DNA of 64,000 nucleotides from Oscillospiraceae bacterium (lineage in GTDB: Bacteria; Bacillota; Clostridia; Oscillospirales; Ruminococcaceae): the NCBI GenBank assembly GCA_028692035.1, contig JAQUYD010000003.1, forward strand, positions 1-64,000, read 5' to 3'. A program made the translations under genes and the position numbers. Below, piece after piece: positions 16,515 to 25,368 of this stretch (its first letter is position 1; every line of letters starts with the position of its first letter). The notes under the pieces are model-generated. The model was not told the origin of the DNA. It made no database searches and was given only the letters and a program-made list of their open reading frames with translations.

Positions 16515-17429
16515 TTATTTTTTTTTAGGACTTTCCCCGCCCCAAAAACTGCGCCGTTGGTAAGGCGGCTTTTGCGGCGGCGCCGGCGGCTGATACCGCT
16601 CCTCCGGCAGGGTCACCGCATCCGGATGAAACATCGGTTCTTTTTCCGGCTTGCCCGGCACAAACCCATCCGGATGATACGGTGGATGGGGCATAACGGA
16701 GGGCTCCTGCTGTTGCTGGCGCCAGGGATCCGCCGGTGGCGAACCCCCTTCCTGCGGTTGGGGCGGCTGCAAAAAATCCGTCTGCCAAAACCTTTCCGGT
16801 GAACCGTCCGGCGCCTCCGGCTTAGGATCTGCCTGTATCGCCTCTAAGGCAGCGGCCTTTGTTGCCTCCGGCTGACCGGCAAAGGAAAGCCCTATGTTCT
16901 CAATGGTCCTCGATATGTTTTGAAGCGAGTTCAATAGCTGTGCAGAAGACTCCTGTTCCGTACCGGCAGATTCTTCCCGCAGCGGCTCCATAGCCGAAGG
17001 CGGAAAGGCAAGGATCGCTGGGGAAAACGCCATCGGTTGTTCCGTCTGCGGGTTTTTCTTTTGTGGGTCCGCATATGCCGGCGGCTCCTGGGGCTCCCCC
17101 TGAGCGGATCGGGCCTCTGGCGGCGCCACTAACGTTTCCGGCTCCGGTTTATTTACAGGGCTGTCCGGTGGCAGCAGCGGGGCAAACGGTTGCCGCATCG
17201 TATCGTTTTCAGTTTTCGGCATCGCCGGTAGGTCGGCAGGCGGCCGCATTTCTTTTGATGTGGGCGGCGTTATCGGCTTTTCCCGCTGCGGCTCTTTACC
17301 GGGCGGCGCCGCCTTTGGAAATGGCTGCTGCCGCCGGGCAAGCTCCTGCAGCTGCCGCATCGCGTTTTCCCGCATATGCAAAAATTCCTCCCGGGAATAT
17401 CCTCCCTTGTTCCACCGATCCATACTCAT
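16515..17429 (-). CDS. proline/glutamate-rich hypothetical protein
   Basis: A 304-residue protein starting MSMDRWNKGGYSREEFLHMR, a basic amphipathic opening. Most of the rest is low complexity, rich in Pro, Glu and Gln (many PPA, PQKKP, PPQPQ runs), with one ordered-looking helix around LLNSLQNISRTIENIGLSF. No catalytic motif was recognised. It overlaps the upstream gene by ATGA, so translation is coupled. It is probably a disordered scaffold or coat-type protein (inference). Confidence 0.65.
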   Translation of the reverse strand: MSMDRWNKGGYSREEFLHMRENAMRQLQELARRQQPFPKAAPPGKEPQREKPITPPTSKEMRPPADLPAMPKTENDTMRQPFAPLLPPDSPVNKPEPETLVAPPEARSAQGEPQEPPAYADPQKKNPQTEQPMAFSPAILAFPPSAMEPLREESAGTEQESSAQLLNSLQNISRTIENIGLSFAGQPEATKAAALEAIQADPKPEAPDGSPERFWQTDFLQPPQPQEGGSPPADPWRQQQQEPSVMPHPPYHPDGFVPGKPEKEPMFHPDAVTLPEERYQPPAPPQKPPYQRRSFWGGESPKKK

Positions 17430-17797
17430 TGCTCCTCTCCATCGCCTGTCTTTTCTTCCGCCCCACCGGAAAAGCGCAGTAGCGGCAGCAGATTCGCCAG
17501 CCGCATAATCTTGATCACGTCTTCAGCCCGGGCGGCCCGCTCCGGGGTGAGATGGGGCTGCAACGCCCGCAGAAGCCGGATGTTTTTATCATCTGCTTGC
17601 AGCTGGGAAATGATTTTCAAGATCTGTTCAAAATCAGGCGTATCCGGTGTTTTTTCTTTGGGCGGTTCCTTTTTCTCCGCCGGGGCGGACTGCAATAGCC
17701 CGCCCAGCAGATCAAAAAGGCCGTCCATCCCGCCGGGGTCTCCGCCTGGCTCGCTTCCCAAAAGGCCGCCCAGCAGATCGGAGAGATCGCCCATCAT
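17426..17797 (-). CDS. conserved-type small helical protein
   Basis: A 123-residue protein. The N-terminal half repeats a DLLGGLL pattern twice (LSDLLGGLLGSEPG and LFDLLGGLLQSAPA) and is Gly/Pro-rich. The C-terminal half is helical, with ILKIISQLQADDKNIRLLRA, then LQPHLTPERAARAEDVIKIM and RLANLLPLL. The pattern of a helical core with an ALxPxLxxxRxxxxDxAIKIMKL-type run recurs in Clostridia but no function is known to me. It has 4-bp ATGA overlaps with both neighbours, and AGAAGGA precedes the start. Confidence 0.65.
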   Translation of the reverse strand: MMGDLSDLLGGLLGSEPGGDPGGMDGLFDLLGGLLQSAPAEKKEPPKEKTPDTPDFEQILKIISQLQADDKNIRLLRALQPHLTPERAARAEDVIKIMRLANLLPLLRFSGGAEEKTGDGEEQ

Positions 17798-18033
17798 TCC
17801 TTCTGCCTCCCCAATTCCTTCAGCAAACGCCCCACAACCCCTGAATTCATCAGCATTTCCAGTTTTTTCGGGTCGGAAAGCAACCCGTATATCTGCTCAT
17901 TGACTACGATTCGGCCGTCCTGCATGATGCCGGAAAGTTTTTCCCTCAGCTGCTCTTTGGCGATCCCGGTTTTTTCGCTTGCCAGCTGCAGCAATTCCTC
18001 CAGCTTTTCTTCCTCAATGAAAAATTCATGCAT
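17794..18033 (-). CDS. small helical hypothetical protein
   Basis: A 79-residue acidic protein, first gene of a four-gene run. The ATG at 18033 follows AGGTGGTGAG; in-frame GTG codons just upstream are alternatives. The sequence MHEFFIEEEKLEELLQLASE, then GIAKEQLREKLSGIMQDGRI, suggests three to four helices and no membrane segment. No family is recognised. Coupled by ATGA to the next gene. Confidence 0.6.
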   Translation of the reverse strand: MHEFFIEEEKLEELLQLASEKTGIAKEQLREKLSGIMQDGRIVVNEQIYGLLSDPKKLEMLMNSGVVGRLLKELGRQKE

Positions 18034-18159
18034 TCTGCTCACCACCTATTCCAATTATTTTATTTCTATGATACATTTAGGGTATCTATTCCTGTCCGTT
18101 CGGGGTTTCCGGCTGCCCGGACAGGCTTTGAACCCACACCGGAGAAGGGAGGCTTTCTG

Positions 18160-18633
18160 ATGCGAATCATCGTCATGTCCGACAGTCACCGGAATTTCCG
18201 CAATGTTCTGCGGGTAGTGGAAAAACATCCGGATGCGGATCTCTATATCCACCTTGGCGACGGCGAACGGGAGTTTGAGGATGTGCAAAACCTTTATCCC
18301 AATCGTCGTTATCTTTGGGTGGCCGGAAACTGCGACTTTGGCTCCGTCACCAAAAGCAGCGATCTGGTCAAGCTCTCCGGCAAAAACGTTCTCATTACCC
18401 ACGGGCATACTTATTACGTTAAGCACACTCTCTCGGAATTAAAAACCGCTGCGCGGGTCTGCCGGGCCAATGTGGTGCTGTACGGGCACACCCACGTGGC
18501 TTACACCGAATACGACGGCGGCCTTTACATCATGAATCCCGGCAGCCTGTCGATTCCCCGGCAAGGGGGGGCCACCTACGGGATTTTGGATATCACCAGC
18601 CAGGGGATCATGACCAACATCGTGGAGGTGTAG
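18160..18633 (+). CDS. YfcE/MJ0936-type metallophosphoesterase
   Basis: A 157-residue calcineurin-like phosphodiesterase. All metal-binding signatures are visible: DSHRN at the N-terminus, HLGDGERE, VAGNCDFG, ITHGHTYYV and YGHTHVA. Two divalent metals hydrolyse phosphodiester or phosphomonoester bonds; the natural substrate is uncertain. The ATG at 18160 follows GAAGGGAGG. birA starts 3 bp downstream. Confidence 0.88.
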   Translation: MRIIVMSDSHRNFRNVLRVVEKHPDADLYIHLGDGEREFEDVQNLYPNRRYLWVAGNCDFGSVTKSSDLVKLSGKNVLITHGHTYYVKHTLSELKTAARVCRANVVLYGHTHVAYTEYDGGLYIMNPGSLSIPRQGGATYGILDITSQGIMTNIVEV

Positions 18634-18636
18634 CGG

Positions 18637-19398
18637 ATGGAAACACTGCCTGTTTCCCGCGCCGTATGGTGCGGGAAACACTGGATTCATCTAAAAGAAG
18701 TCGATTCCACCAACGACTACCTCAAGGGGGGGGATTTCCCCGACGGCGCCGTTGCCATCGCTGACCGGCAGACCGCCGGAAAAGGGCGCCAGGGCAAAAA
18801 CTGGGCCGGCGCGCCCACCGGCCAGGCGCTGTATCTTTCGGTGCTTTTTCATTCTATGAAAATCGGCGATATGGGGTTACTGCCTCTTTTGTGCGGACTG
18901 GCCGTCGCCCGCAGTCTGGGAAAAGGCGCCCGGATCAAATGGCCCAACGACGTGCTGATAAACAACAAAAAAGTCTGTGGCATCCTGTGTGAAAGCACAA
19001 TTCAAGGCAGCCGGGTCTCCGCCGTTTGTGGGATGGGGATCAACCTGAGCCAACCGGCAGCTTTTTTTGAAGAAAATGGCCTTCCTCACGCTGCGTCCCT
19101 CTTGTCCGAGGCCGGCGAAACGCGGCCTGTACTGACTGCGGCCGCTATGCTGCTGGACGAGTTGGAACCGATCCTGGAGCAGTACCGGCAAGATGGGTTC
19201 GGCCCCCTTCTACCTGCCTATCAGGAGCGCTGTATCACATTGGGCCGGCAGGTCCAGGTGATCCGAGGGCAGGAAGCAGAGACCGCCCAGGCAGTCTCCA
19301 TTGCGCTGGACGGCGGGCTGGTCTGCCAAAGCGACGGCGAAACATTTACCATCCGCGCGGGCGAAGCCTCTGTCCGGGGGATTTATGGCTACGCTTAA
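18637..19398 (+). CDS. birA: biotin--[acetyl-CoA-carboxylase] ligase
   Basis: A 253-residue ligase of the monofunctional type: the N-terminal DNA-binding domain of BirA repressors is missing. It joins biotin to carboxylase carrier proteins through biotinyl-AMP. Visible motifs are KEVDSTNDYLK, the biotinyl-AMP loop GKGRQGKNW, IKWPNDVLINNKKVCGIL, and the C-terminal SH3-like cap ending VRGIYGYA. The ribosome site GGAGGT lies inside the end of the upstream gene, so the two are co-translated. Confidence 0.92.
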   Translation: METLPVSRAVWCGKHWIHLKEVDSTNDYLKGGDFPDGAVAIADRQTAGKGRQGKNWAGAPTGQALYLSVLFHSMKIGDMGLLPLLCGLAVARSLGKGARIKWPNDVLINNKKVCGILCESTIQGSRVSAVCGMGINLSQPAAFFEENGLPHAASLLSEAGETRPVLTAAAMLLDELEPILEQYRQDGFGPLLPAYQERCITLGRQVQVIRGQEAETAQAVSIALDGGLVCQSDGETFTIRAGEASVRGIYGYA

Positions 19399-19476
19399 CT
19401 GCTCTGCGGCTTTCACCAATTTTGCTCTCAGTGCAAAATCGACCGTTTAAGAAGCACAATCAACTATTTTTAACAA

Positions 19477-19505
19477 TTGTCAAGCACTACAAAATAGGCT
19501 ATAAT
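19477..19505 (+). promoter_or_regulatory. strong sigma-A type promoter for xpaC-telA
   Basis: TTGTCA and TATAAT, 17 bp apart, about 60 bp before the ATG at 19567. Confidence 0.75.
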
Positions 19506-19566
19506 AAGGATTGGAATCAAATTTCCGGCAAAATTTGCGGGACTTCCGCCACGGAGGGGTTCAATC

Positions 19567-20793
19567 ATGAACAATCAGGAACCGGATTTTGAAAAGCTGA
19601 TCGGGGAAACCATTGAAAAAGCATTTCAGTCCGGCGATTTTACACAATTAAAGAAAACGCTGGGAACGACTGTCCAGAACGTGATCCAAAAAACCGCGGT
19701 TTATGGCGAACAGATCAGCGCCAACATTTCCAACGCGGTCAGCGACGCGCAGAAAAAGCAGCAGACGCGCCAGGCGCAGCAGCCTCAGACGCCGGTGCAA
19801 CGGGTTCCCTCCCGCTATACGACCCAATGGCAGGCGGCCCCTCGCCAGGTGCAGCGGGCCAAAATCCGCCAGAAGGTCAAACTGCCCAGCAAAACCGCTT
19901 CTACCGTTGGTATTTTTGCAGGGTTGCTTCTGGGGGTCTGTTTTTTGCAGGGCGCCTACCAAACGGCAACCGACATCCTGCACGGCCCCTTTAAGTTTTC
20001 GATGCTCCCTAGCCTTTTGATTTTGCTGCTGCTCATGACCGGGAGCTTCTGCTTTGCCGCGTATTGTACCGGAAAATTCCGTAAGCGCCGGTATCAACAG
20101 TACCTGTTGGCCATCGGCGGGCGGCAGGTCTGCGCCATCGGCGTACTGGCTGCGGCGGTTAAAAAACCTTCCAAATATGTGATCCGGGATTTGCGAAAAA
20201 TGATCAAAAGCGGCTTGTTCCCCCAAGGTCATCTGGACGACGAGGAAACCTGCCTGATTTTGACCGATCAAGCCTATGAGCAGTACCGGGTCGGCCAGGC
20301 AAACCGCAAAGTCCGGGAGCTGCAGCAGGCCAAAATCCAGGAAAACCCTGATGGGTTGGACGCCGTCATCGCCGAGGGGCAGGGATGGATCCGCAAAATC
20401 CGGGAGGCCAACGATGCGCTGCCCGGCCAGGAAATCTCTGATAAACTGGGCCAGTTGGAAACGGTCACCGGAAAAATTTTCGTCTGTGTGGAAAAGCACC
20501 CGGAAAAGCTTCCCGAAATCCGGCGTTTTATGAACTATTATCTGCCCACCACGGTTAAATTAGTGTACTCTTACCGAGAGTTTGAAAACCAGCCGGTACA
20601 GGGGGAGAACATCCAGGCCGCTAAAAAAGAGATCCTGGATATTCTCGACACCGTCAACGATGCTTTTGCCTCGCTTTTGGACGGTTTGTTCCAAAACGAC
20701 GCCATTGATATCTCCGCTGACATCAGCGTTTTGAAAACCATGCTCGCCCAAGAGGGCCTGACGCAAAAGGATTTCGGCGGACAATCCCACTAG
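19567..20793 (+). CDS. xpaC: XpaC-family protein
   Basis: A 408-residue protein with a Gln/Pro-rich linker (about residues 60-100), two membrane helices (about residues 115-135 and 145-165), and a long helical cytoplasmic C-terminus. Family: XpaC/5-bromo-4-chloroindolyl phosphate hydrolysis protein, described in Bacillus next to the TelA homologue YaaN. Here too a telA gene follows, 27 bp downstream. The molecular role is unknown; the pairing suggests a membrane anchor for TelA (inference). Confidence 0.75.
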   Translation: MNNQEPDFEKLIGETIEKAFQSGDFTQLKKTLGTTVQNVIQKTAVYGEQISANISNAVSDAQKKQQTRQAQQPQTPVQRVPSRYTTQWQAAPRQVQRAKIRQKVKLPSKTASTVGIFAGLLLGVCFLQGAYQTATDILHGPFKFSMLPSLLILLLLMTGSFCFAAYCTGKFRKRRYQQYLLAIGGRQVCAIGVLAAAVKKPSKYVIRDLRKMIKSGLFPQGHLDDEETCLILTDQAYEQYRVGQANRKVRELQQAKIQENPDGLDAVIAEGQGWIRKIREANDALPGQEISDKLGQLETVTGKIFVCVEKHPEKLPEIRRFMNYYLPTTVKLVYSYREFENQPVQGENIQAAKKEILDILDTVNDAFASLLDGLFQNDAIDISADISVLKTMLAQEGLTQKDFGGQSH

Positions 20794-20820
20794 TCAATTT
20801 AAAATAGGAGGAGAAACCCT

Positions 20821-21984
20821 ATGGACGAAAATAAAATGGAAAACGCCCCTCAGCTCTCGTTGGATATGCAGGAGGCCCCATCTCTGACGCTGGATCTGGA
20901 AGTCGCCGCGGAGCAGACGCTGGCGCCCAAACCTGAACAGCCCCAAAACGCCGTTTTTGATGAGAGCACCCTGACCGACGCTGAGAAAAAAATGGTCGAC
21001 GATTTTTCGCAGAAAATCCAGATCAGCAATTCTAATCTGGTCTTGCAGTACGGCTCCGGCGCGCAGAAAAAAATTGCCGATTTTTCCGAAAGTGCGCTGA
21101 ACAATGTCCGCACAAAGGACATGAGCGAGGTCGGCGAGATGTTGACTAACGTCGTGGTTGAATTGAAAAAATTCAATGTGGACGACGATGAAAAGGGATT
21201 GTTTAGCTTTTTCAAACGCTCCGGCAACAAAATCTCCACCTACAAGGCGAAATATTCCAGTGCAGAGGCCAACGTAAACCGCATCTGCAATGTGCTGGAG
21301 GATCACCAGGTCCAATTGATGAAAGACATCGCCATGCTCGATAAGATGTACGAGATGAACAAGGTCTACTTTAAAGAGCTATCCATGTACATTCTGGCCG
21401 GCAAAAAGAAGCTGGCTGAGGTAGAGGCCACCGAGCTGCCTGCTATCCAGGAAAAGGCCCGTCAATCCGGGCTGCCTGAGGATGCCCAGGCCGCAAATGA
21501 TCTGTCGGCCATGTGCAACCGGTTTGAGAAAAAGCTCCACGACCTGGAACTGACCCGTATCATTTCCATCCAAATGGCGCCGCAGATCCGCCTGATCCAG
21601 AATAACGATACCCTGATGACCGAAAAAATCCAGTCCACCTTGGTCAACACCATCCCCCTGTGGAAAAGCCAGATGGTCCTGGCTCTGGGTGTTGCCCATT
21701 CCCAGCAGGCGGCAAATGCCCAGAAAGCGGTTACCGATATGACCAACGAACTACTGCGCAAAAACGCCGAGACCCTCAAAATGTCCTCGATCGAAACTGC
21801 TAAACAGTCTGAGCGGGGCATTGTGGACATTGAGACCTTAAAAACCACCAACGAGTCCTTGATCTCCACTTTGGACGAGGTTATGCGCATCCAGCAGGAG
21901 GGCCGGCAAAAACGGCAGGAAGCCGAGGCCGAACTGCGCCGGATCGAGGGCGATTTGAAAAACAAGCTGCTGGAAATGCGGTAA
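20821..21984 (+). CDS. telA: TelA/YaaN family (toxic anion resistance) protein
   Basis: A 387-residue largely helical protein of the TelA family (PF05816), named for tellurite resistance. After an acidic disordered N-terminus (1-55) come long coiled-coil helices, for example EKKMVDDFSQKIQISNSNLV, the conserved-type LFSFFKRSGNKISTYKAKYS, and a C-terminal IETLKTTNESLISTLDEVMR. There is no membrane segment. AGGAGGAG precedes the ATG. It forms an operon with xpaC. Homologues also affect cell-envelope stress tolerance in Firmicutes; the mechanism is not settled. Confidence 0.85.
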   Translation: MDENKMENAPQLSLDMQEAPSLTLDLEVAAEQTLAPKPEQPQNAVFDESTLTDAEKKMVDDFSQKIQISNSNLVLQYGSGAQKKIADFSESALNNVRTKDMSEVGEMLTNVVVELKKFNVDDDEKGLFSFFKRSGNKISTYKAKYSSAEANVNRICNVLEDHQVQLMKDIAMLDKMYEMNKVYFKELSMYILAGKKKLAEVEATELPAIQEKARQSGLPEDAQAANDLSAMCNRFEKKLHDLELTRIISIQMAPQIRLIQNNDTLMTEKIQSTLVNTIPLWKSQMVLALGVAHSQQAANAQKAVTDMTNELLRKNAETLKMSSIETAKQSERGIVDIETLKTTNESLISTLDEVMRIQQEGRQKRQEAEAELRRIEGDLKNKLLEMR

Positions 21985-22016
21985 AAAATTTCTTCCCTGT
22001 AGCGTTACAGCAAATA

Positions 22017-22050
22017 AAAAGGCCCTCTTCCCATGGGAAGAGGGCCTTTT
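22017..22050. terminator. bidirectional terminator (perfect palindrome)
   Basis: AAAAGGCCCTCTTCCCA is followed directly by its complement around a central CATG. It ends telA and the convergent S9 peptidase gene, whose stop codon lies 4 bp further on. Confidence 0.85.
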
Positions 22051-22053
22051 AGA

Positions 22054-24051
22054 TCAGCCTTTTAAATAATGGTCGAACCATTGGGTGATTTCCTGTAACC
22101 GACGGATCCTGTGCAGCGGCTTGCCGCTGCGGCTCAGTTCATGGTTTTCACCTTTGAATAAGCACATCCGCGCTTCTACCCCAAAGTATTTCAGCGCATA
22201 GTACATCTGTAAGCCCTCCGCCATCCAGCAGCGGTAATCCTCGTCGCTGTGGATAAACAGGGTCGGCGTTTTGCACTGATCCGCGTATTTGAGCGGCGAA
22301 TGCCACCAGATCTTATCGTGATCGGTCCATGCGTCTGTGCCGATCTGATCTTTATTAAAATAATAGCCAATGTCGGTGGTGTTGGACTTGGACACCCAGT
22401 TGGAAATGCTGCGCTGAGAGGCAGCGCATTTGAACCGGTTGGTGTGGCCAATGATCCAGTTGGTCATAAAGCCGCCGTAGCTGCCGCCGGTAACGCCCAT
22501 GCGATTCCCGTCCATCCACGGGGATTTTTCCAGGCAGACGTCTACAAAGGTCATGATATCATTGTAGTCGATGGTGCCGTATTTGCCCCGGATGTCGGAA
22601 AACTTGGTGCCCTTGCCGTCGGAACCGGTGGGATTGCAGAAGATCACCCCATAGCCCAAGCTGGCCCAATACTGCATTTCGTGGAAAAAGTTGGGGCCAT
22701 AGGCGGTTTTAGGGCCGCCGTGGATATCCAGGATCACCGGATATTTTTTGCTGTCGTCAAAGCCCACCGGCTTGATGATCCAGCCCTTGATGTCATCCCC
22801 CGCCTCGTTTTGGAAGGTCAGCTCCTCCGGCGTGGAGATGGCATATTCTTTTGTCAAATGGGTGTTCAGGTGGGTCAGCTGGGTCTCTTTGCCGGACAAA
22901 TCGGTTCTAAAAAGCTCAATGCCGTCGTTCCCACGGATGCAGAGGGTCAAGAACCCTTTTTCATACGGCGCGAATTCCACTACCATGCCCTTTTGCGCTG
23001 TGATGTGGCGGATACCGCCCTTTTTTACATCCAACGCGACCAGCTGGCAGCTGTCGTCTACTGTTTCCATAAAATAGACCGTATCCTTGCCATCATAATG
23101 CCAGGGGGAGGATGCGTTGCTCATTTTCACATCACTGCCCACCGAACAGCCGGTGGCATGCATATGGCTTTCATCCAGCACTTTGTATTCGCTGGTCTTA
23201 AAGTTGTAGCGGTAGAAATTCGGGTCTTGATTCAGCCCATACAGCTTCTGATCCGACCCCAGCAGCAATATCTCGTCGCCTGCCAGCGGCGTAATGCCGC
23301 TGTGGCCAAAGGGGGTCTCCATCGATACGTCCACAATGGTGCCGCTGGCCTGGTCATACAGCTTTAGCTGTGTGGGCGTCTCCTTTTTCTGCTCAAACCG
23401 ATTGGCCACATAAATCACCTGCCGGCCCTGTTCCAACAGTTCCCAAGCCTTTACGTTGGTATACGGGTCGGTGATCGCAGCCGCCTCTCCATCTTTGTAG
23501 TAGTACAGCCGATCCCGGTGGCCATTGGTCACCCCCACGCCGTTGGACCAGAAAGGAAGTTGGTCGAACACATGATAGTCCGCTTCTTCTTTTAAAAGTT
23601 TTGCCGCCTTTTGGATGTCGCCATCCACCTGTTGTAGCGCCCATTCTGTTTTCGGGTTATAATCCGCCACAAAATAAAATTCCGACGGGGAAATGAATTT
23701 GACCGACTTGATTGCCATTTTTACCCGGAAAGCTTCCACCGCCTCCCCGCCGGTCAGTGGCAACCGGTAAAAGACTGTCAAAGGCAGGCCCTTCTCCAAA
23801 TATTCCTGATCCGCTTTTTTCCGGATAGCAGGAAAGAAAATTTCCTCCCCTACCCAATAAAAATCGCTGACCTTGCCGGTGTCGGTCAGCCGGACCGGCT
23901 GTCCATCTCGCCAGAGGTACAGGTCAGATTCATAGCCGTTTTCCTCCAAATTGGCTTTTTTGACCAAGAATGCCGCCTTACCCCCTTTGCTGACCTTTAA
24001 ATGGTTTAAAAAGGAAAACTTTGCAAAATGGTCGATGCCGATGGGTTTCAC
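22054..24051 (-). CDS. S9 family prolyl oligopeptidase-type peptidase
   Basis: A 665-residue cytoplasmic serine peptidase. The first 400 residues form a beta-propeller of WD/TolB-like repeats. The C-terminal alpha/beta-hydrolase domain carries the nucleophile in GVTGGSYGGFMTNW, the Asp in FIHSDEDYRCW and the His in GENHELSRSG. Such acylaminoacyl- or dipeptidyl-peptidases trim short peptides. No signal peptide. It lies 26 bp downstream of the zinc-ribbon membrane gene and is probably co-transcribed. Confidence 0.92.
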   Translation of the reverse strand: MKPIGIDHFAKFSFLNHLKVSKGGKAAFLVKKANLEENGYESDLYLWRDGQPVRLTDTGKVSDFYWVGEEIFFPAIRKKADQEYLEKGLPLTVFYRLPLTGGEAVEAFRVKMAIKSVKFISPSEFYFVADYNPKTEWALQQVDGDIQKAAKLLKEEADYHVFDQLPFWSNGVGVTNGHRDRLYYYKDGEAAAITDPYTNVKAWELLEQGRQVIYVANRFEQKKETPTQLKLYDQASGTIVDVSMETPFGHSGITPLAGDEILLLGSDQKLYGLNQDPNFYRYNFKTSEYKVLDESHMHATGCSVGSDVKMSNASSPWHYDGKDTVYFMETVDDSCQLVALDVKKGGIRHITAQKGMVVEFAPYEKGFLTLCIRGNDGIELFRTDLSGKETQLTHLNTHLTKEYAISTPEELTFQNEAGDDIKGWIIKPVGFDDSKKYPVILDIHGGPKTAYGPNFFHEMQYWASLGYGVIFCNPTGSDGKGTKFSDIRGKYGTIDYNDIMTFVDVCLEKSPWMDGNRMGVTGGSYGGFMTNWIIGHTNRFKCAASQRSISNWVSKSNTTDIGYYFNKDQIGTDAWTDHDKIWWHSPLKYADQCKTPTLFIHSDEDYRCWMAEGLQMYYALKYFGVEARMCLFKGENHELSRSGKPLHRIRRLQEITQWFDHYLKG

Positions 24052-24077
24052 AAAAAGACCTCCTCCATGATGATAAA

Positions 24078-25034
24078 CTACGCAGTTGGCTCCTCCAGGG
24101 ATTCCAGCCGCTCCTTATGATGCCAGGAATAATGGACCATCCAAAGCATGGGCGCCGCCGCCAACGCCGCCGCCAGGACCGAAAGGCCCAGCTGCAAAAA
24201 ATAGACCTCCCGGTTGGTCGGATCCTTTAAAAAGGTCGGGATAAAAAACAGCGCACTGGTAATGGTAATCTCCTGCTGCTGGCCGATGGCCACCACCAGT
24301 TCAAACGCCACACAAAGGTTGTGGCAGACGAAAACCGTTACCAAAATCCCCAGCAGAATGCCAATGACACTGCCCTTTTTCATCCGGCCCGCCATATACT
24401 GGTACCCCAAAAAACTCAGGATGGTCATCGCCACCCCCACCAGCATGGCCGAATGGCCGCTGGTATAGATCCCGATCCAAGCAGTCGCGCCGATCAGCAA
24501 AACCAGCAAGACAACGATAAAACCTTTCAGCGGGCTGTGATGTGAGAATTTTTTGCGCTGCCACTGGTCGGTCAGTTCCGCCTCCGCTTTCGCCCGGCAG
24601 GCCGGGCAAAGCATCCGGGCGCCGCCGTCAAGCAAAAAGCGGCGGATGTCCTTTGTCCGGCCGCAGCCGCTGCAGCAGGGTTGGTACGCCCTTTGCCTGG
24701 CAAAATCAATAATCTGGCGCAGAATTTCCCCGGCCAACTGCTGGGGATCCTGTGCCACCGCTGTATTCAGCCGTAGGCTGGCTGTAAAGTTTTCGTACAC
24801 CGCCGCAGATACCGCTTCCTGTTCCTCTTTCATATGCTCCAAAAGGTTTTCCATCCCCGTCGCCTCTCCTGAGGCCGGCTTGGCCACCACATGGACCATC
24901 ATCATTTTTTTGTCCGGTTGCTCCCGGACTGCGCATTCAAATCCCCCAACGCTGCCGAACAGCAGGTTCTGTTCTTCATAATACCGCATTCCCAGCTTAA
25001 CGGCCAAAGGGGTTAGGTTGCTACCGTTTGCCAT
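24078..25034 (-). CDS. zinc-ribbon membrane protein, unknown function
   Basis: A 318-residue protein; the ATG at 25034 is preceded by AACAGGAGAAG, while an upstream in-frame ATG (25130) has no ribosome site. The N-terminal 130 residues form a soluble domain beginning MANGSNLTPLAVKLGMRYYE. A four-Cys zinc ribbon follows (CCSGCGR and CPACR, about 18 residues apart). Residues 185-300 hold about five hydrophobic helices. No family could be named. It is the first gene of a two-gene unit with the S9 peptidase. Confidence 0.7.
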   Translation of the reverse strand: MANGSNLTPLAVKLGMRYYEEQNLLFGSVGGFECAVREQPDKKMMMVHVVAKPASGEATGMENLLEHMKEEQEAVSAAVYENFTASLRLNTAVAQDPQQLAGEILRQIIDFARQRAYQPCCSGCGRTKDIRRFLLDGGARMLCPACRAKAEAELTDQWQRKKFSHHSPLKGFIVVLLVLLIGATAWIGIYTSGHSAMLVGVAMTILSFLGYQYMAGRMKKGSVIGILLGILVTVFVCHNLCVAFELVVAIGQQQEITITSALFFIPTFLKDPTNREVYFLQLGLSVLAAALAAAPMLWMVHYSWHHKERLESLEEPTA

Positions 25035-25140
25035 TGCTTCTCCTGTTCCTTTCCTGTCAAAATCAACGCCGGCCGCCGATATCGCCGCCTTTGTCCAGAA
25101 TTTGTACGGTTGCACAAAATTCTGCTTCATCAGTGTTTCT

Positions 25141-25149
25141 ATTGTAGCA
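25141..25149 (-). promoter_or_regulatory. extended -10 promoter
   Basis: Minus strand TGCTACAAT is a TG-N-extended -10 with no good -35. It lies about 110 bp before the start at 25034. Confidence 0.4.
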
Positions 25150-25261
25150 GATTCCCCGCTTTCTGTACAGAAAAATAAAGGTTTTCCTGAAAAATGGGCT
25201 CATTTTAAACCTTCTGTGTTTCTGTTCACAAATAATTTACGCTTATCGTGGAAAATGCCAC

Positions 25262-25291
25262 TTGAAATTAGGATTCTATCTGTTGTAAAAT
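25262..25291 (+). promoter_or_regulatory. sigma-A type promoter
   Basis: TTGAAA and TAAAAT, 18 bp apart, about 80 bp before the ATG at 25369. Confidence 0.5.
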
Positions 25292-25368
25292 ATGATCATG
25301 CGCCGTTTTATCCGTAATTTGTATAAAATACTGCGGCGAGCACGGAAAATTATTGGAGGTTGCAAAAA

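Larger units (their letters stand above)
25035..25368. other. divergent intergenic region
   Basis: It holds promoters for both flanking genes (25141-25149 minus, 25262-25291 plus) and an imperfect inverted repeat (CAGAATTTGT at 25096-25105 against ACAAAATTCTG at 25114-25124). The repeat would lie in the leader of the minus-strand gene. No small gene is supported. Confidence 0.45.

Noticed and set aside
22249-23367. Long plus-strand open frame opposite the S9 peptidase gene
   Set aside because: It is an antisense shadow; the minus strand encodes a complete catalytic triad and propeller.
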